A DNA stretch of 64,000 nucleotides from Misgurnus anguillicaudatus (lineage: Eukaryota > Chordata > Actinopteri > Cypriniformes > Cobitidae), in the NCBI RefSeq assembly GCF_027580225.2, contig NC_073352.2, positions 36,519,501-36,583,500 on the forward strand, in the 5' to 3' direction. The position numbers were made by a program, and so were the translations under genes. This document shows, one piece after another, positions 1 to 8,356 of this stretch. The notes below the pieces were generated by a model, which saw only the letters and a list, made by a program, of their open reading frames with translations, was not told where the DNA came from and did not search any database. Numbering within the stretch: position 1 is the stretch's first letter; each line of letters begins with the position of its first letter.

Positions 1-276
1 CCTTCTCCGGATTTTCCCACGGCCGCTGCTCGGGCGCCTTAAGTCCGAGGACGTCGCCCTCGGGGTCGGTCGCTCTACCCGAGGGGACCTTTCGAACGAG
101 CACGCCCTCGACCCTCCGACCCTTTCCGCGGCCGAGATACGGCGGATCGAAAAAAAAAAACGCTCGTCCAGAGTTCGCGCGCCCGTAGCGTCCGCTGCGT
201 TCGTCCGCCGGAGGCGCGGCCGGTCTCGTTCGAAAGGTCTTTCCCGGGGCTTTCCGGCGACGCCGGCCCCGCGTCC

Positions 277-730
277 GTGCGACCCCGTGGACCGGAGATA
301 CTTCCGGTCGAATATCCGAAATTCGTTACCGCGCCGCTCCGGCGCCTCGGGTCCGGGGCCTTCGACCTTCGGGTCGGTCGGTCCGCCGGAGGGGCCCTTT
401 CGAACGAGCCCACCCGCGAGTATCTGGCCCTTTCCGCGGCGGAGATACGGGGGGCCGTCACCGGATTTTCCCACGGCCGCTGCTCGGGCGCCTTAAGTCC
501 GAGGACGTCGCCCTCGGGGTCGGTCGCTCTACCCGAGGGGACCTTTTTAACGAGCCCACCCTCGACCCTCCGACCCTTTCCGCGGCCGAGATACGGCGGA
601 TCAAAAAAAAAAAAACGCTGGTCCGGAGTTCGCGCGCCCGTAGCGTCCGCTGCGTTCGTCCGCCGGAGGCGCGGCCGGTCTCGTTCGAAAGGTCTTTCCC
701 GGGGCTTTCCGGCGATTCCGGCCCCGAGTC
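277..730 (+). repeat. Representative 454-bp A monomer with three ~150-bp subunits
   Basis: The next monomer starts at about 732. GAGATAC occurs at 442-448, 588-594, 750-756 and 897-903, a spacing of 146, 162 and 147 bp. The context of each is similar but diverged (GCGGAGATACGGGG, GCCGAGATACGGCGG, ACCGGAGATACTTCC). Subunits 1 and 2 also share GAGGGG-(C/A)CCTTT-CGAACGAGCCC, although this particular monomer is mutated there in subunit 2. In subunit 3 the related motif is inverted: CTCGTTCGAAAGGTC is the reverse complement of GACCTTTCGAACGAG. A poly-A tract lies between subunits 2 and 3 (about 603-614). Confidence 0.85.
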
Positions 731-744
731 CGTGCGACCCCGTG

Positions 745-764
745 GACCGGAGATACTTCCGGTC
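745..764 (-). promoter_or_regulatory. ETS-type consensus inside a 7-bp-stem hairpin (representative, one per A monomer)
   Basis: The sequence is GACCGGA, a GATACT loop, then TCCGGTC, a perfect 7-bp inverted repeat. Bases 755-763 read ACTTCCGGT, whose complement ACCGGAAGT is the textbook ETS/GABP-family binding consensus. The same string recurs once in nearly every 454-bp monomer, including the first monomer after each P segment. A minority of copies lose the stem (TCCGGTA, for example near 10,190 and 16,530) but keep the ETS core. A few lose the core, near 54,262, 55,168, 56,074, 60,555 and 62,738. Binding is inferred from the motif only. Confidence 0.4.
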
Positions 765-1660
765 GAATATCCGAATTTCGTTACCGCGCCGCTCCGGCGC
801 CTCGGGTCCGGGGCCTTCGACCTTCGGGTCGATTGGTCCGCCGGAGGGGCCCTTTCGAACGAGCCCACCCGCGAGTATCTGGCCTTTTCCGCGGCGGAGA
901 TACGGGGGGCCGTCTCCGGATTTTCCCACGGCCGCTGCTCGGGCGCCTTAAGTCCGAGGACGTCGCCCTCGGGGTCGGTCGCTCTACCCGAGGGGACCTT
1001 TCGAACGAGCCCGCCCTCGACCCTCCGACCCTTTCCGCGGCCGAGATACGGCGGATCGAAAAAAAAAAACCGCTGGTCCGGAGTTCGCGCGCCCGTAGCG
1101 TCCGCTGCGTTCGTCCGCCGGAGGCGCGGCCGGTCTCGTTCGAAAGGTCTTTCCCGGGGCTTTTCGGCGACGCCGGCCCCGAGTCCGTGCGACCCCGGGG
1201 ACCGGAGATACTTCCGGTCGAATTTCGGAAAACTTCGAACGGCCGTATCTCGGGCGCCTCGGGCCCGGGGCCTTCGAACTTCGGGTCGGTCGGTCCGCCG
1301 GAGGGGCCCTTTCGAACGAGCCCACCCGCGAGTATCTGGCCCCTTCCGCGGCGGAGATACGGGGGGCCGTCTCCGGATTTTCCCACTGCCGCTGCTCGGG
1401 CGCCTTAAATCCGAGGACGTCGCCCTCGGGGTCGGTCGCTCTACCCGAGGGGACCTTTCGAACGAGCCCACCCTCGACCCTCCGACCCTTTTCGCGGCCG
1501 AGATACGGCGGTTCGAAAAAAAAAAAACGCTCGTCCGGAGTTCGCGCGCCCGTAACGTCCGCTGCGTTCGTCCGCCGGAGGCGCGGCCGGTCTCGTTCGA
1601 AAGGTCTCTGTCGGGTCTCTGTGCGACCCCGGGGGCCGGAGATACGGACTTCCACCGCTG

Positions 1661-1968
1661 CACCTTTAAACGGCCGTAGCTCGGGCGCCTTAAGACCGAG
1701 ACCTTAGCCCTTTGGGTCCCTCATCCTCCAGGAGGGGCCCTTTCCAACGACCCCACCCACGTCTCCGTACCCCTTTCCCCGGCCGAGATACGACCCCGGG
1801 AACATCGCCCCGTCAACCCGACCACCGTGCACCCGAGGCCGGCTTTGGACCCCGCGACGGACACCCTGGAGCTCGTACCCGGCGCACCGTTTGGTCCCTG
1901 CCATCCCACTCTTAAGCACTCCCCCACCGGACTAAGCCCCATCCTCCCGGCCCTTCTGGAGAACCAAA
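1661..1968 (+). repeat. C segment copy 1 (308 bp)
   Basis: C runs from CACCTTTAAACGGCCGTAG to the GGAGAACCAAA just before the first B repeat. It is a diverged relative of the A subunit. GAGATAC at 1,785-1,791 lies 146 bp after the one at 1,639, the same step as inside A. GGAGGGGCCCTTTCCAACGA parallels GGAGGGGCCCTTTCGAACGA of A, with the TTCGAA destroyed. Its last ~120 bp (GACGGACACCCTGGAGCTC onward) has no counterpart in A. It has short ORFs in several frames but no sign of coding. Confidence 0.85.
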
Positions 1969-2115
1969 CAGTTGGTCAACCCCAAAATTTCTCCAACCGT
2001 TGGTCAACCCGAAAGATTTTCCAGCAGTTGGTCAACCTCAATCGACTTAGGTTTTGGAGCGTTCGAGTTTCCAGCAGTTGGTCAACCTCAATCGACTTAG
2101 GTTTTGGAGTGTTGG
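1969..2115 (+). repeat. B block copy 1, left part (50-bp repeats), interrupted by an LTR-like element
   Basis: Four GTTGGTCAACC sites are present. The first two lie in shorter diverged units (CCCAAAATTTCTCC and CCGAAAGATTTTCC follow them). The next two are canonical 50-bp units with CTCAATCGACTTAGGTTTTGGAG. The unit after them is split at GGAGTGTT by the element at 2,116. Bases 2,112-2,115 (TTGG) are the left target duplication with one substitution relative to TTCG on the right. Confidence 0.9.
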
Positions 2116-3533
2116 TGTCACAGGAGTGACGATCTTTTAGGCGGAACCAAAAATTGGGCAAGTTTGGTTCCGCCCGGATGTTTCCGCCCGGACCGGTAAG
2201 AGAAAACACCGGACATCCGGTAGCGCCGCGAACGCTGTAATCAGCTGAATTACATGCAGCTGAGAGTCATTAAGAGGAGCGCCGGGTGATTGGGCAAGAG
2301 GAACACTCGGGAGAGTATTTTAGATCAGTTTGAAACACAGTTTGGGGTCGATTGTTCCTGTTGTTAATGTGGATCGTAGCGCTGAGTTGGGCTCACCGGG
2401 TACGCTACTTTGGACTGCTGTATTGCTCTCTCTCTCGTCTAGACTATAGACCTATGCGGAGGAAAATACCGAAGACCTTAAAGGTAGATGAAGTGGACGA
2501 ATGCTGGCCTTGGATGAAAACAACGAAGGAAGGAAAGACGCACCGTTGTGAGTATTACGTTACGGAAGAATAGTGTTGGCAGCTGGAAAACGCCCTGTCT
2601 GTGCATCTGGAACTATTACAGCGTGAAGTCAATCTAGGACAAAGAAAGTACAACAGCTGTGAGTAACGGAATCTTCTTATAGAAGTATTGTGCATGTATT
2701 TGACCTGTATATCTTTTTGAGTGTCTCCAACGAGAGCGGGCGGCCCTACCCCTGAGCCAGCGTGGTGGGTGAGCCGAAAGGGTCTTTTTGTGGAACAGCT
2801 CCAGTGGTGAAAGACAAACACTAGGCCAAGTTAACATCTCCATATTTCCGTCCAGAGCGAAGGAAAGGAAGACGGGCGTCTATTGTGTACACTGAGTGGT
2901 GGGTGAGTCTTGGATGTAGAAATTGTCACTTGAAGTGGTGCTGTGTAATGCTGTGTAATTGCAGTGGGATTGCTGTTGTCTTGCCTGACGTACCCCCGCC
3001 TCCAGTCACTCGCTCCTGAGACGACGAAAAGGAAAAACGGTCCTAGAGTAAGCCCTATACATGATTATGCTGTGAGTGTGTTCCAGTCTTGAAACTACGA
3101 AGTATTTTCCCAGCTAAACGCTCAGCGGATTTGAGTTTATAAGTGGCGGTGAAGAACTGTGCTACTGACGGTGCGTGAGTATTATCCAGGATATTGTTCC
3201 CTTACCTGTGTCTTTTTGATCTACATAGAGCCTGAGGCGAAGGAGATCCGCCGGCCCGAGGTCTCGACCAAAGGGCGCCCCGGTCCAGTTTTCGATCGAC
3301 CAACGGGTCTCGAGGAAAGGGCAGCGCTCGACCCGGGGAGCCGGCGTGACGGTTCTCGCCCCTCTATAGACCAACGAGCTCGCCGAGAGGGCTTTGGCCC
3401 CCGGCGCCACCTAGAAAAACCACCGTCCAGTTGACGCACCGCACAGCCAACCACCGTAAGTCCGCCCCCCTGTTAAGTAAACTATAACCTGTTAAACTGC
3501 TTCATTGACAGGAAGGAGGAGTGTGTCGTGAAG

Positions 3534-4654
3534 ATCTGTGGAGAAAGAGAGACAGTGTGAATGTCGAGATAACGAGTTGGGAAGAGAGCCATACCTACCC
3601 CAAAGCTGTAGTCAGCGACGAGGGGAGAGAAACCATTGGAAACCGATTCACTGTGCCCTTGTGTCCCAGCAGTCATCTGTGGAGAAAGAGAGACAGCGTG
3701 AATGTTGAGATAACGAACTGTGGAGAGAGCCATACCTACCCAAAGCTGTAGTCAGCGACGAGGTGAGAGAAACCATTGGAAACCGATTCATTGTGCCCTT
3801 GTGTCCTAGCAGTCATCTGTGGAGAGAGAGAGACAGCGTGAATGTTGAGATAACGAACTGTGGAGAGAGCCATACCTACCCAAAGCTGTAGTCAGCGACG
3901 AGGTGAGAGAAACCATTGGGAACCGATTCATTGTGCCCTTGTGTCCTAGCAGTCATCTGTGGAGAGAGAGAGACAGCGTGAATGTTGAGATAACAAACTG
4001 TGGAGAGAGCCATACCTACCCAAAGCTGTAGTCAGCGACGAGGTGAGAGAAACCATTGGGAACCGATTCATTGTGCCCTTGTGTCCTAGCAGTCATCTGT
4101 GGAGAGAGAGAGACAGCGTGAATGTTGAGATAACGAACTGTGGAGAGAGCCATACCTACCCAAAGCTGTAGTCAGCGACGAGGTGAGAGAAACCATTGGA
4201 AACCGATTCACTGTGCCCTTGTGTCCCAGCAGTCATCTGTGGAGAAAGAGAGACAGCGTGAATGTTGAGATAACGAACTGTGGAGAGAGCCATACCTACC
4301 CAAAGCTGTAGTCAGCGACGAGGTGAGAGAAACCATTGGAAACCGATTCACTGTGCCCTTGTGTCCCAGCAGTCATCTGTGGAGAGAGAGAGACAGCGTG
4401 AATGTTGAGATAACGAACTGTGGAGAGAGCCATACCTACCCAAAGCTGTAGTCAGCGACGAGGTGAGAGAAACCATTGGAAACCAATTCACTGTGCCCTT
4501 GTGTCCCAGCAGTCATCTGTGGAGAGAGAGAGACAGCGTGAATGTCGAGATAACGAACTGTGAAGAGAGCCACACCTACCCAAAGCTACAGTCAGCGACG
4601 AGGTGAGAGAAACCATTGGAAACCGAGTCACTGTGTCTTGGCGTCCCAGCAATC
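3534..4654 (+). repeat. Eight tandem 140-bp repeats inside LTR-like element copy 1
   Basis: GTAGTCAGCGACGAGG, or a close variant, starts at about 3,608, 3,748, 3,888, 4,028, 4,168, 4,308, 4,448 and 4,588, a strict 140-bp period. Each unit holds a purine-rich run (CTGTGGAGAGAGAGAGACAG), then GTGAATGTTGAGATAACGAAC and CATACCTACCCAAAGC. The first and last units are the most diverged, as usual for tandem arrays. Repeats of this kind in LTRs often lie in U3 and act as enhancers; that role is inference here. Confidence 0.9.
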
Positions 4655-4980
4655 ATCTGTGGAGAAGGAGAGAGCAGGGAAGGAGAGTGAGTCGATCAGC
4701 GAGGAGCTGTGCGAGATAGGGGTGAACTGCCTCGAGTGAGCCACAGGTACACGGAATAAGAACAAGCTCATACGAACACTGACTTTGATTTATTCTGCCT
4801 CCAGGAAGGAAGAGGAGCGCGCCACGGGCAGAGGGAACCAGAGGCGGGAGCCCGTTCCCCGACGCAACCCCCATCCCCCCTGTCACTCGCTTGCTCGTGG
4901 CCCCCCTGGGAGGCAGAGCCGGATTTTAGTTTTAATTTCCCTTTTTCCCCATTCCCCAGTACTTTTTAAATATTTAACTA

Positions 4981-4986
4981 AATAAA
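4981..4986 (+). promoter_or_regulatory. Polyadenylation signal in LTR-like element copy 1
   Basis: AATAAA lies in an AT-rich stretch (TTTAAATATTTAACTAAATAAAG) unlike the surrounding GC-rich DNA. A GT/T-rich stretch, CTCGTTGTTGTCTGG, follows about 30 bp later and resembles a downstream element. This supports reading the element as an LTR transcribed on the + strand, with R/U5 at its 3' end. Confidence 0.5.
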
Positions 4987-5117
4987 GAATATTTTTATAC
5001 TTACCTGTTCCTCGTTGTTGTCTGGTCATTGGGTTGGTTTTGGGGACCTCCTCGAGGTGGAAGTTTAGAAGGGGCGTGGCTAAACATTAGCGGCCCGCCC
5101 TTGGCTTGTGACATTCG

Positions 5118-5485
5118 CGTTTCCAGCAGTTGGTCAACCTCAATCGACTTAGGTTTTGGAGCGTTCGCGTTTCCAGCAGTTGGTTAACCTCAATCGACTT
5201 AGGCTCTGGAGCTTTCGCCTCTCCAGCAGTTGGTCAACCCCAACGACTTAGGCTCTTGAGCTTTTACTTCTACAGCAGTTGGTCAACCCCATCGACTTAG
5301 GTTCTGGGGCGTTCGCTTCTCCTGCCATAGACTTAGGTTCTAGAGCTATCGCCTCTCCGACAGTTGGTCAACCCCAATCGACTTAGGCTCTGGAGCTTTC
5401 ACTTCTCCAGCAGTTGGTCAACCCCATCGACTTAGGTTCTGGAGCTTTCGCCTCTCCGACAGTTGGTCAACCCCGATCGACTTAG
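5118..5485 (+). repeat. B block copy 1, right part
   Basis: The 50-bp repeats resume after the insertion, with seven GTTGGTCAACC-type sites. One site is mutated to GTTGGTTAACC at about 5,179; the sister copy near 24,972 keeps the C. Later units drift in sequence (CCCAACGAC, CCCATCGAC, and one unit, CTCCTGCCATAGAC, that has lost the palindrome). The last unit reads CCCCGATCGACTTAG and abuts P. Confidence 0.9.
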
Positions 5486-5583
5486 CTATATACCTGATGG
5501 CACCTGTTCGCCCTACCGTCCCCCGCGAAGGGGGAACCCGCCGGGTCCGCGGCCGGGAGGGTGCGCCTCGGTCGGCCTGGGGG
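5486..5583 (+). repeat. P segment copy 1 (98 bp; possible promoter-like element)
   Basis: P begins CTATATACCTGATGG, the only AT-rich TATA-like string in the cassette, at a fixed distance from the last B repeat. It then carries a hairpin with a 6-bp stem, TCCCCC (5,519-5,524) and GGGGGA (5,530-5,535), around GCGAA. It ends GGTCGGCCTGGGGG, directly joined to the first A monomer. P is among the least variable parts of the array across its 20 copies. A spacer-promoter role is a hypothesis based on layout only. Confidence 0.75.
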
Positions 5584-7435
5584 ACCGGAGATACTTCCGG
5601 TCGAAAATCCGAATTTCGTTACAGCGCCGCTCCGGCGCCTCGGGCCCGGGTCCTTCGACCTTCGGGTCGGTCGGTCCGCCGGAGGGGCCCTTTCGAACGA
5701 GCCCACCCACGAGTATCTGGCCCTTTCCGCAGCGGAGATACGGGGTGCCGTCTCCGGATTTTCCCACGGCCGCTGCTCGGGCGCCTTAAGTCCCAGGACG
5801 TCGCCCTCGGGGTCGGTCGCTCTACCCGAGGGGACCTTTCGAACGAGCCCGCCCTCGACCCTCCGACCCTTTCCGCGGCCGAGATACGGCGGTTCGAAAA
5901 AAAAAAAAACGCTCGTCCGGAGTTTGCTCGCCCGTAGCGTCCGCTGCGTTCGTCCGCCGGAGGTTTGACCGGTCTCGTTCGAAAGGTCTTTCCCGGGGCT
6001 TTCCGGCGACGCCGGCCCCGAGTCCGTGCGATCCCGTGGACCGGAGATACTTCCGGTCGAATATCCGAATTTCGTTACCGCGCCGCTCCGGCGCCTCGGG
6101 CCCGGGGCCTTCGACCTTCGGGTCGATTGGTCCGCCGGATGGGCCCTTTCGAACGAGCCCACCCACGAGTATCTGGCCCTTTCCGCCGCGGAGATACGGG
6201 GGGCCTTCTCCGGATTTTCCCACGGCCGCTGCTCGGGCGCCTTAAGTCCGAGGACGTCGCCCTCGGGGTCGGTCGCTCTACCCGAGGGGACCTTTCGAAC
6301 GAGCACGCCCTCGACCCTCCGACCCTTTCCGCGGCCGAGATACGGCGGATCGAAAAAAAAAAACGCTCGTCCAGAGTTCGCGCGCCCGTAGCGTCCGCTG
6401 CGTTCGTCCGCCGGAGGCGCGGCCGGTCTCGTTCGAAAGGTCTTTCCCGGGGCTTTCCGGCGACGCCGGCCCCGCGTCCGTGCGACCCCGTGGACCGGAG
6501 ATACTTCCGGTCGAATATCCGAAATTCGTTACCGCGCCGCTCCGGCGCCTCGGGTCCGGGGCCTTCGACCTTCGGGTCGGTCGGTCCGCCGGAGGGGCCC
6601 TTTCGAACGAGCCCACCCGCGAGTATCTGGCCCTTTCCGCGGCGGAGATACGGGGGGCCGTCACCGGATTTTCCCACGGCCGCTGCTCGGGCGCCTTAAG
6701 TCCGAGGACGTCGCCCTCGGGGTCGGTCGCTCTACCCGAGGGGACCTTTCGAAAGAGCCCGCCCTCGACCCTCCGACCCTTTCCGCGGCCGAGATACGGC
6801 GAATCGAAAAAAAAAAAAAACGCTGGTCCGGAGTTCGCGCGCCCGTAGCGTCCGCTGCGTTCGTCCGCTGGAGGCGCGGCCGGTCTCGTTCGAAAGGTCT
6901 TTCCCGGGGCTTTTCGGCGACGCCGGGCCCGAGTCCGTGCGACCCCGGGGACCGGAGATACTTCCGGTCGAATTTAGGAAAACTTCGAACTGCCGTATCT
7001 CGGGCGCCTCGGGCCCGGGGCCTTCGAACTTCGGGTCGGTCGGTCCGCCGGAGGGGCCCTTTCGAACGAGCCCACCCGGGAGTATCTGGCCCCTTCCGCA
7101 GCGGAGATACGGGGGGCCGTCTCCGGATTTTCCCACTGCCGCTGCTCGGGCGCCTTAAGTCCGAGGACGTCGCCCTCGAGGTCGGTCGCTCTACCCGAGG
7201 AGACCTTTCGAACGAGCCCGCCCTCGACCCTCCGACCCTTTTCGCGGCCGAGATACGGCGGTTCGAAAAAAAAAAAAAACGCTCGTCCGTAGTTCGCTTG
7301 CCCGTAGCGTCCGCTGCGTTCGTCCGCCGGAGGCGCGGCCGGTCTCGTTCGAAAGGTCTCTCTCGGGGCTTTCCGTGGACGCCAGCCTCGGGTCCATGCG
7401 ACCCCGGGGGCCGGAGATACGGACTTCCACCGATG
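5584..7435 (+). repeat. A block 1: four 454-bp monomers
   Basis: The first monomer is of the 'first' type (CGAAAATCCG, GTTACAGCGCC, GGGGTGCCGTC, AGTCCCAGGACG). The last is of the 'last' type (GAATTTAGGAAAACTTCG near 6,974). GGAGGTTTGACCGG at about 5,958 is shared only with the copy near 25,752, marking the 19.8-kb duplication. Poly-A tracts reach 13 to 14 bases. Confidence 0.9.
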
Positions 7436-8356
7436 CACCTTTAAACGGCCGTAGCTCGGGCGCCTTAAGACCGAGACCTTAGCCCTTTGGGTCCCTCATC
7501 CTCCAGGGGGGGCCCTTTCCAACGACCCCACCCTCGTCTCCGTACCCCTTTCCCCGGCCGAGATACGACCCCGGGAACATCGCCCCGTCAACCCGACCAC
7601 CGTGCACCCGAGGCCGGCTTTGGACCCCGCGACGGACACCCTGGAGCTCGTACCCGGCGCACCGTTTGGTCCCTGCCATCCCACTCTTAAGCACTCCCCC
7701 ACCGGACTAAGCCCCATCCTCCCGGCCCTTCTGGAGAACCAAACAGTTGGTCAACCCCAAAATTTCTCCAACCGTTGGTCAACCCGAAAGATTTTCCAGC
7801 AGTTGGTCAACCTCAATCGACTTAGGTTTTGGAGCGTTCGAGTTTCCAGCAGTTGGTCAACCTCAATCGACTTAGGTTTTGGAGTGTTCGCGTTTCCAGC
7901 AGTTGGTCAACCTCAATCGACTTAGGTTTTGGAGCGTTCGCGTTTCCAGCAGTTGGTCAACCTCAATCGACTTAGGCTCTGGAGCTTTCGCCTCTCCAGC
8001 AGTTGGTCAACCCCAACGACTTAGGCTCTTGAGCTTTTACTTCTCCAGCAGTTGGTCAACCCCATCGACTTAGGTTCTGGGGCGTTCGCTTCTCCTGCCA
8101 TAGACTTAGGTTCTAGAGCTATCGCCTCTCCGACAGTTGGTCAACCCCAATCGACTTAGGCTCTGGAGCTTTCACTTCTCCAGCAGTTGGTCAACCCCAT
8201 CGACTTAGGTTCTGGAGCTTTCGCCTCTCCGACAGTTGGTCAACCCCGATCGACTTAGCTATATACCTGATGGCACCTGTTCGCCCTACCGTCCCCCGCG
8301 AAGGGGGAACCCGCCGGGTCCGCGGCCGGGAGGGTGCGCCACGGTCGGCCTGGGGG
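7436..8356 (+). repeat. C-B-P cassette 2
   Basis: C is 7,436-7,743, with CAGGGGGGGCCC where most copies have CAGGAGGGGCCC, and ACCCTCGTC where most have ACCCACGTC. B is 7,744-8,258 (515 bp, eleven GTTGGTCAACC-type sites). P is 8,259-8,356 and reads GCGCCACGGTCGG, a change shared only with the copy at 28,052. Confidence 0.9.

Larger units (their letters stand above)
1..1660 (+). repeat. A block 0: partial, about 3.6 monomers of 454 bp
   Basis: The block is truncated by the window start. Monomer phase can be read from ACCGGAGATACTTCCGG at about 291 and 746 and again at 1201. The final monomer is of the 'last' type, with GAATTTCGGAAAACTTCGAA near 1,211 in place of GAATATCCGAATTTCG. Its end carries a 23-bp shortening (GGTCTCTGTCGGGTCTCTG near 1,605) seen elsewhere only near 21,397, which marks the two as copies. 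At 541-550 one subunit has lost the usual TTCGAA (ACCTTTTTAACGAG). Confidence 0.9.
2116..5113 (+). mobile_element. LTR-like element, 2,998 bp, copy 1 (probable solo LTR)
   Basis: The element starts TGTCACA (2,116-2,122) and ends TGTGACA (5,107-5,113), a perfect 7-bp inverted repeat with TG...CA ends as in LTRs. It is flanked by a 4-bp target duplication, TTGG at 2,112-2,115 (mutated) and TTCG at 5,114-5,117. It sits in a B repeat whose uninterrupted form is GGAGTGTTCGCGTTTCC. Inside are a hairpin next to the 5' end (GTCAC-AGGA-GTGAC), TATAAG at 3,138-3,143, a GC-rich stretch at about 3,225-3,435, eight 140-bp repeats at 3,534-4,654, and AATAAA at 4,981-4,986 about 130 bp before the end. No ORF exceeds about 91 codons and no gag-pol-like protein is visible. 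A solo LTR of a Ty3/gypsy-type element fits best. A non-autonomous LTR element, or a DNA transposon with short ends, is less likely. Confidence 0.75.

Noticed and set aside
1505..1520. tRNA/Pol III B-box-like GGTTCGAA before the poly-A tract
   Set aside because: Only the GGTTCGA core matches. No A box, acceptor stem or cloverleaf surrounds it, and the alternative allele GGATCGAA is more common.
1969..2115. CRISPR-like regular repeats in the B blocks
   Set aside because: The 50-bp units are directly adjacent and similar over their whole length, so there are no unique spacers. The DNA is eukaryotic in character and has no cas genes.
2352..4985. ORFs of 66-91 codons inside the LTR-like element
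   Set aside because: They are short, on both strands and partly within the 140-bp repeats. They show no reverse transcriptase, integrase, protease or capsid motifs.
2116..5113. DNA transposon instead of LTR
   Set aside because: The terminal inverted repeat is only 7 bp and then diverges (GGAGTG against AGCCAA). The ends are TG...CA, and a polyadenylation signal lies near the 3' end. A 4-bp duplication of TTCG does not fit TA- or TTAA-specific families. Not fully excluded.
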